Assembly: GCF_033568475.1 (NCBI RefSeq)
Contig: NC_133121.1
Location: forward strand, 5,704,001-5,768,000
Source: Henckelia pumila
Lineage: Eukaryota > Streptophyta > Magnoliopsida > Lamiales > Gesneriaceae
Reading direction: 5' to 3'
DNA length: 64,000 nt
Shown here: positions 58,678 to 64,000 of the stretch, piece by piece
Layout of the letters: every line of letters begins with the position of its first letter
Numbering within the stretch: position 1 is the first letter of the stretch
The notes under the pieces: generated by a model
What the model was told of the DNA's origin: nothing
Database searches by the model: none
Seen by the model: only the letters and a program-made list of their open reading frames with translations
Position numbers and translations under genes: made by a program

Positions 58678-61600
58678 TCACGCTTCCAAGGGCGAACCAT
58701 TCTCCCCCGTTCGTATCTCACTCAAACTCAAACTCGAACTTTCAACGTTGGCCTCCACAAAATCACCAGACTCGGAGATTACAGTAGTCGCCTTCGTCTC
58801 GTTAGTCATATCCAAAGAACGAGCCAGTAATTGGTCGTCGGTCAGTTGTTCTTTCTGGAAAGACGGTTTATTTTGCTGTCGTATGGCTGCAGCTGCTTCG
58901 GCCATCGCAACATGAGGGGGCTGGGGAGGTACCCACGATCTCCGGATCCCTTTTTCAGTACCTGGAACAACAGACGATCCAACTTTCTGTCCATCTCCTT
59001 CTCCGATCTCTGTTATTCTGACATTATTTTGCTGCCACCAAGGGACCGTACTGGCTCCATTCAACTCCTTGTTTATAAACTCGTAATTTGAGCTATTACT
59101 GATTCTTTCTTGAGCAAGAAAAGTGTTTGTTGAGCTGCTCTGTGCTTGATTTCCTTCCCATGGCTGTTTATAATGACGAGTAGCGTTAGTGAGCTCTGTT
59201 GGCTATTAATAACCATACATAAGAGAGAAATTTACTTTTTAAGTTATTTATCAAGGAGAGATGAAACAAAGATATCTTGAAAAGCAAACCTTAGGTTTCG
59301 GAACCAAACGAGGATTGGATAATGGCTGATTCGGATTCGGTGGTGCGTCGTTTATCTCCTGAGGCAACAAACACATGAGTTCAATTTGATGGAGAAAATT
59401 TTAAAATTCATAATGCACATAGATACAAAACATGAACAATAAAGGAAGTGGACTTAACCCTGATGTTTGATGGTTTCTCCCCTCTTTGTATCATTTCCAA
59501 AATCTGCAAGAAAAGGTTCCAAAGGGAACGATATATAAGAATGGCAGATGGAAGTGCTAGCATCAAGAAAATGTATAGTTTGAAAAGAAGCATCTCATCA
59601 ACGAGCAAAGAGAAACGCCCTGGGAAGCTAGATTGGAACAACATACTGGTCTTCGCCAGATATATACCTCCATATACGACTTAGGATGAGGGGCAACAGA
59701 GGGCTGCTTAGGTGGAGGAGGTGACAATGATTTCACTGTAAATAATATGCCCTCCCACAAGTCATGAAATTTGTAGAGTGGATGAAATGTAATAGTGGCG
59801 GAAATTCAGCAACTGTAATGAATCAAGTACCTGAGCGTGAATCAATATCTGTCTTGCCATTGGCATAAGGTTGCTGGAAAAACAACTCGAAAATGAAAAA
59901 GACGGAATGAAGCTCAAAGTTGATCAACATTAGCTTTCAGTTTCAGATAACTTCCAGAGTACTGAGGAAACAGTGATAACTAGCTTACCCTTGCACTGAT
60001 CTGCACTGGCTGATCAGCTTGTTCCTCAATGGTTATTCTTCCATTAACACTACTACTCTGCCCTGGTGTCGAAAAAAATAAAGAATTAGTTGCCCATCTA
60101 TGACAGAAAAATGGAATTTTGTTGATACAACACCAAAAAACTAAAAAACTTCTAACCACCATTTTCCTGCTTTAGAATATGAGATCAAACAAACCAAGAA
60201 TATTAAAGAATGTACCATGGTATATCATCTTCAACATTTATCAAGAAGTGTACTTCCATATTCAACAACAAATAACAACTAGAGGATAGAAAGAAACATA
60301 AGAGTGAAAATAAATAAATGATAGGATTGAAAACAAGGAGGCCTTACCAATTTCTAACTTCTGTATGACAGTACTCATAGATTTCATCTCCTGTACTTGT
60401 ACATTTAACAAATTGATAAGCGCTTCAAAGCATTTATTCTCTGAAAATAACATAAACAATGCCAATCCTGAAGCTTACGATTTAAAATCCATATCAATAA
60501 ACAAATATATAGCAGACAAGAATCACATTCACAAGAAGTCATATCCGCAAATCAATTCATACACCACTACCTTCTCCTTTTGATACCATTATCTCCTGGC
60601 TAGCACGGGCTGCATCAGCAGCTGCTGCAGCGGCAGCTTTGGCAGCAGCTGCTGCCTCTTCGGCAACACTTGGTTTTGTATCAATTTTCTTTATCTGACT
60701 CTCCTCTCCTTCAAGTACAACCTTGCAAATCCAAGACTTCACTCTGGGAACGACTGCCTTCTGACTCATGCAGGCACACCAAAAATTGGATGTTAAGAAA
60801 ATTAAATCACTATTATTGTGAAAGTGCGAAATGAAGCCATCACAGTATTTCCGATTTTAGGCACACACAATCACCATCCGGGCAACTTGTCTGAGGACAG
60901 GGTGTTTTTCATCGAGAACATTACCTTGAATAACACAATTGTCCCAAAACCTGAAGCAGCCAGAAAGCCTACAGCAAAGAGAGCATAGGACCAGTGGAAT
61001 CGAGATGGTGTTCCTGTTGCAGAGATACTGCCCACAGGTAGAATCTGTGAAGGCTGTGTAATTTGTGTTGGAGTCTGCTGGTGAACGTTTGACGAAGAGT
61101 TTATCCGGCCATCTATTTCATGTCAGTCAGAAAAGATTGGATAAAATTAGCATTATCGGCAAGCAAAAAGCTCAAGCGTTAACCTTATGACATGAATAAA
61201 ATTTAAAGCAAACAAGATTTGAAATACCTTGAGTAGTGTTAACGGGCTGAAAAGTCGCAGCAGTTGAGGTTGGATCCTATGATGTTTTATGCAGATTAGT
61301 GAGATTACAAACCTTCACTTCAATGCATGCTTAAGACTCTGAGCAATAATCAGATTCTTCAAATAAGAGGCAAAATATCTTGTCCCCAAATTGGAAGGGG
61401 AAGGGGGTGACTTACAGGAACACGCCGAAAAGCTTCATCTATTTCCTCCTTTGTGAGCCCCTTCCTCTCAAGAAATGACCTTCTGTACATGATTGGAGAT
61501 CCCGTAACCTTGGGATGCGAAAGAAATTTCACAGCATTTTCCACTTGATCCTCTCGAATTGGTTCCGAGTTCACAAAAACTGAAGGAGGGCTCTCTCTTA

Positions 61601-62960
61601 TAGCTGCTATCTTGGCATCCTGATGATCAACAGTTGGTTGTACCACCTGTGAAACTGCACCTCAAGAAGAAAAATTAATACAATATAAATCCTAATTTTG
61701 TTAACACGGAAAACCATGAAAGAAATCATTGTTAATTCTCTGTGTGTGTGTGTGTTCATTGCCTCGAGGCTAATAGTTAGAAAGAAAAAAAAAAGGAAAA
61801 TGTCTGCAGGTAGAAATGATAAAAGTTTAGAGTTGAGACATTATACTAGACTTGGCGCTTGGTACACATATGGCCTTGTACATTAATGGAAGCATTTTTT
61901 AAAGCATTGGTGGAAACATATAAGAGAATTAGAGAGAGATGCAAGTACTAAAGTGGAAGGACTGATAGAACAGAAGCACCGTTCTATCTACTTTAAGGGC
62001 CCTACTAAAGATCAAACCGTAATCACTATTTTATATTGTGCATAAATTTATCAAAATAAAAGCAACATACAATTGAGCAGATGGTAATTTTGGAGCAAAT
62101 GAAGTTTCTAATCAGATTCTAAATTAACATTTAACTGAAAAAGAGACATATTTTCGACAACCAGGACACATGTATCCTGTGTATGAGCCATGAGAAGCAT
62201 CCCTTTTTTTTCCATGAAAAACCTCATTCCACTGATTTGAAAAATCATTTTACACAATTAACACAATAATATTCTGATCCCGTAAATTATAGTTACAGAT
62301 CATTTCAAGTTTAAAAAACGTGCTAATTGCATGAGCATAAAGAAACCATAACAAATATAATCTATTTGAATATTGAGTCTCTTGACCACACAAAGTACTC
62401 ATCATCTAAGATCAGTTCAATAACGAAGACACAGATCGTTCTTGCCACCACATCCAGACGACGACAAGGAAGATGCAAGACTCTCATCCGATATTTAATG
62501 GCTTCAAATTAATGATTCACATTGCAGCAATCCAACAGCCTCTAATAAACTGGTGACATGATAATAGACAGTAAATCGTGCTCTTGACAACTAAACCATA
62601 CCGAGTTGGCCCTAAAACGGCAGTCGTTAACTACAAAATTCATTCAGTTAACCACAAGATAAAGTTTCACATCATTAAAATTAGACTACAAGCTTCATTC
62701 TCATTGGCACATCAGGCAAGCATAGCTAGAATAATTCTAACACCGTTCAATCTCGAAAGATTATTCAATGGTCTCGAACAAGCACCGCAACTCATTCTTA
62801 ATAAAAATGCATTCCTCTAAACACACCCAAGAAAAAACATACGAAATACTTGATCCAAAATCAAAGAATAGGAGGTTTAAAAAAAAAAACAAAAAACAAA
62901 ACCTGGGTTAGTGAGCTTTTCGTCTGTAGAACTCGGAGGAGCATCAGATGGATTCGACAT
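58678..62960 (-). CDS. PEX14: Peroxisomal membrane docking protein PEX14
   Basis: Docks cargo-loaded PEX5/PEX7 receptors at the peroxisome membrane. Twelve minus-strand exons: 62960-62903, 61654-61416, 61276-61228, 61112-60925, 60760-60571, 60440-60348, 60062-59989, 59873-59831, 59735-59668, 59503-59459, 59358-59290, 59202-58678; 546 aa, all joins in frame. The PEX14 N-terminal receptor-binding domain lies at about residues 51-97 (AVKFLSHPKVTGSPIMYRRS, then KGLTKEEIDEAF). A single membrane segment is at about 156-178 (WSYALFAVGFLAASGFGTIV). Next come an Ala-rich, coiled-coil-prone stretch (EEAAAAAKAAAAAAADAARA) and a predicted coil NLLNVQVQEMKSMSTVIQKL. A Pro-rich SPPPPKQPSVAPHPKSYMEI motif and EMIQRGEKPSNIRDINDAPP follow, a block conserved in plant PEX14. 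The C-terminus is acidic and disordered. Confidence 0.95.
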
Positions 62961-63179
62961 AACTGATGGTTCACTCCCTCCCTCTCTCACACACCAAAAG
63001 TCCCCTATAAAAAAAACAAGAAAAGAAATACAAAATAACCCAAGAAAATAAATCTCTTTCCTTCTACGTCGGACAAGAGCACGAATCCAAGAAAAGGGCT
63101 ACCTGCAAAATAGAAAAGACGGTTATTTATTGAATTCGGGGAGGAGAATTATCGCCAGACGATCCTGAGGAATTGGACC

Positions 63180-63890
63180 ATATTTAGATGATGTTCTTTT
63201 GCACATCCCAAGAACAAATTTATTTTATATATTTATATTATCTCTTTGCACCGATAGCCCTCAGCTTTGTTACTTTCAGAGCATTTTTCACGAGTGACGT
63301 GATATATTTTGTAAATCGAATTCAGATATTAAACTACTAATTACGTGTTTTTCAAGCTCGTTAAAGTGTGTGTTCTTGAATTCTCCTGTTAAATGGTTGC
63401 ATTTAGACTAGCTAGAGTAGGTATTCTCGATGAGAAAGATCAATCGAACACATATCTAAATTGAAAATATTATTTTTTTTTATTGATCAAATTATTATTG
63501 AAGTTTAGTGTGGGTTACTTATAGGTTATATTTTAATAATCATCAATTAAAAACTAAAATTACATCAATATAATTCGTATGTAACTCTTATTAAACCTGC
63601 CTGCATCACAGAAAAAAGAGTCGATATTTTGGCATCACAGAAAAGTTGATTTATCAGAGAATTGGATAAGTCAATATCTCTGTATTTACACTTGTATTCT
63701 TTACAGCGTATGTATGCGCTTGAGCTTGGGAATCATCAGTATGAAAAACCCAAATTACGAAATTTCTTGGCCTTAAGACAGCTAACAGAACGCAGATTAT
63801 TCCTCCATATGTACATGATTTTCGGTATTCGGTTTTTTATTTTTTTTAGCAGGTTCCGAAGACGCTGAAATTTCTTTTGTATCTACATTA
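63180..63890. other. Intergenic DNA between PEX14 and the edge gene
   Basis: No gene is supported. The PEX14 leader and promoter should lie at about 62961-63250, with a possible leader intron boundary (TTTTGCAG|GTAGCC) near 63113. Confidence 0.5.
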
Positions 63891-63901
63891 TGTACTGAGT
63901 T

Positions 63902-64000
63902 TCATGCCATAGCAACACGAGAACCTTGGCAGTCAAAACCTTCCACTCTTACGGCAGCTCGTTTTTCTTCAAACTCGACTTTGGGATGAGCTGATGAAGG
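63902..64000 (-). CDS. C-terminus of an unidentified gene, cut by the window edge
   Basis: An open frame enters from the right edge and ends at TGA 63902-63904: 32 residues, PSSAHPKVEFEEKRAAVRVE followed by GFDCQGSRVAMA. Residue use looks protein-like, its GC content is above that of the neighbouring DNA, and an AT-rich, 3'UTR-like sequence follows. The family is not recognised. It could also be the last exon of a longer spliced gene. Confidence 0.45.
   Translation of the reverse strand, partial: PSSAHPKVEFEEKRAAVRVEGFDCQGSRVAMA

Noticed and set aside
1-64000. tRNA, rRNA, CRISPR arrays, organelle-derived insertions
   Set aside because: None recognised by eye; a tRNAscan, Rfam and organelle-genome search would be needed to exclude them.

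Overview
The window is nuclear DNA of a flowering plant, almost certainly a eudicot. The genes have several short GT-AG introns, the intergenic DNA is very AT-rich, and it is full of small foldback transposons (MITEs), Helitron-like ends and LTR-element remains. The gene products (cytokinin hydroxylase, 3-ketoacyl-CoA synthase, LOB-domain factor, chloroplast rhomboid) are plant families. I cannot name the species; an asterid would fit the repeat types, but that is an impression.

Layout. 1-3800 is repeat debris: the 3' end of a Ty3/gypsy-type LTR element, part of a GC-rich hAT-like element and a second LTR-like fragment. 6.0-16.8 kb is a compact gene cluster: a chloroplast rhomboid-like protein (+), a 14-3-3 protein (-) and ALG6 glucosyltransferase (+). 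17-49 kb is gene-poor and MITE-rich, with only an intronless 3-ketoacyl-CoA synthase (30.8-32.3 kb, +) and a CYP735A cytokinin trans-hydroxylase (39.8-43.2 kb, +). 49.8-63 kb is gene-rich again, all on the minus strand: a multi-KH RNA-binding protein, a class II LOB-domain factor and PEX14. The C-terminus of one further unidentified minus-strand gene lies at the right edge.

From memory of Arabidopsis locus numbers, rhomboid RBL9 (At5g38510), the 14-3-3 GRF3 (At5g38480), ALG6 (At5g38460) and CYP735A1 (At5g38450) are near neighbours in the same order. The left two-thirds would then be a conserved microsyntenic block, expanded here by about 23 kb of transposon-rich DNA carrying the KCS gene. The genes are otherwise functionally unrelated: organelle membrane proteolysis or scaffolding, phosphoprotein binding, N-glycan precursor assembly, very-long-chain fatty acid elongation, cytokinin synthesis, RNA binding, transcription and peroxisomal import.

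I found no exotic new system. The most interesting observations are at transposon level. A MITE inserted exactly on the exon 4/intron 4 boundary of CYP735A, so that its 8-bp target duplication copies the 5' splice site. Several MITEs keep perfect 8-10 bp target duplications, so their boundaries are known to the base. A likely Helitron carries a nested hAT MITE. Exon joins were worked out by hand from splice signals, reading frame and family conservation; except for the rhomboid exon 2/3 join, all are frame-consistent.
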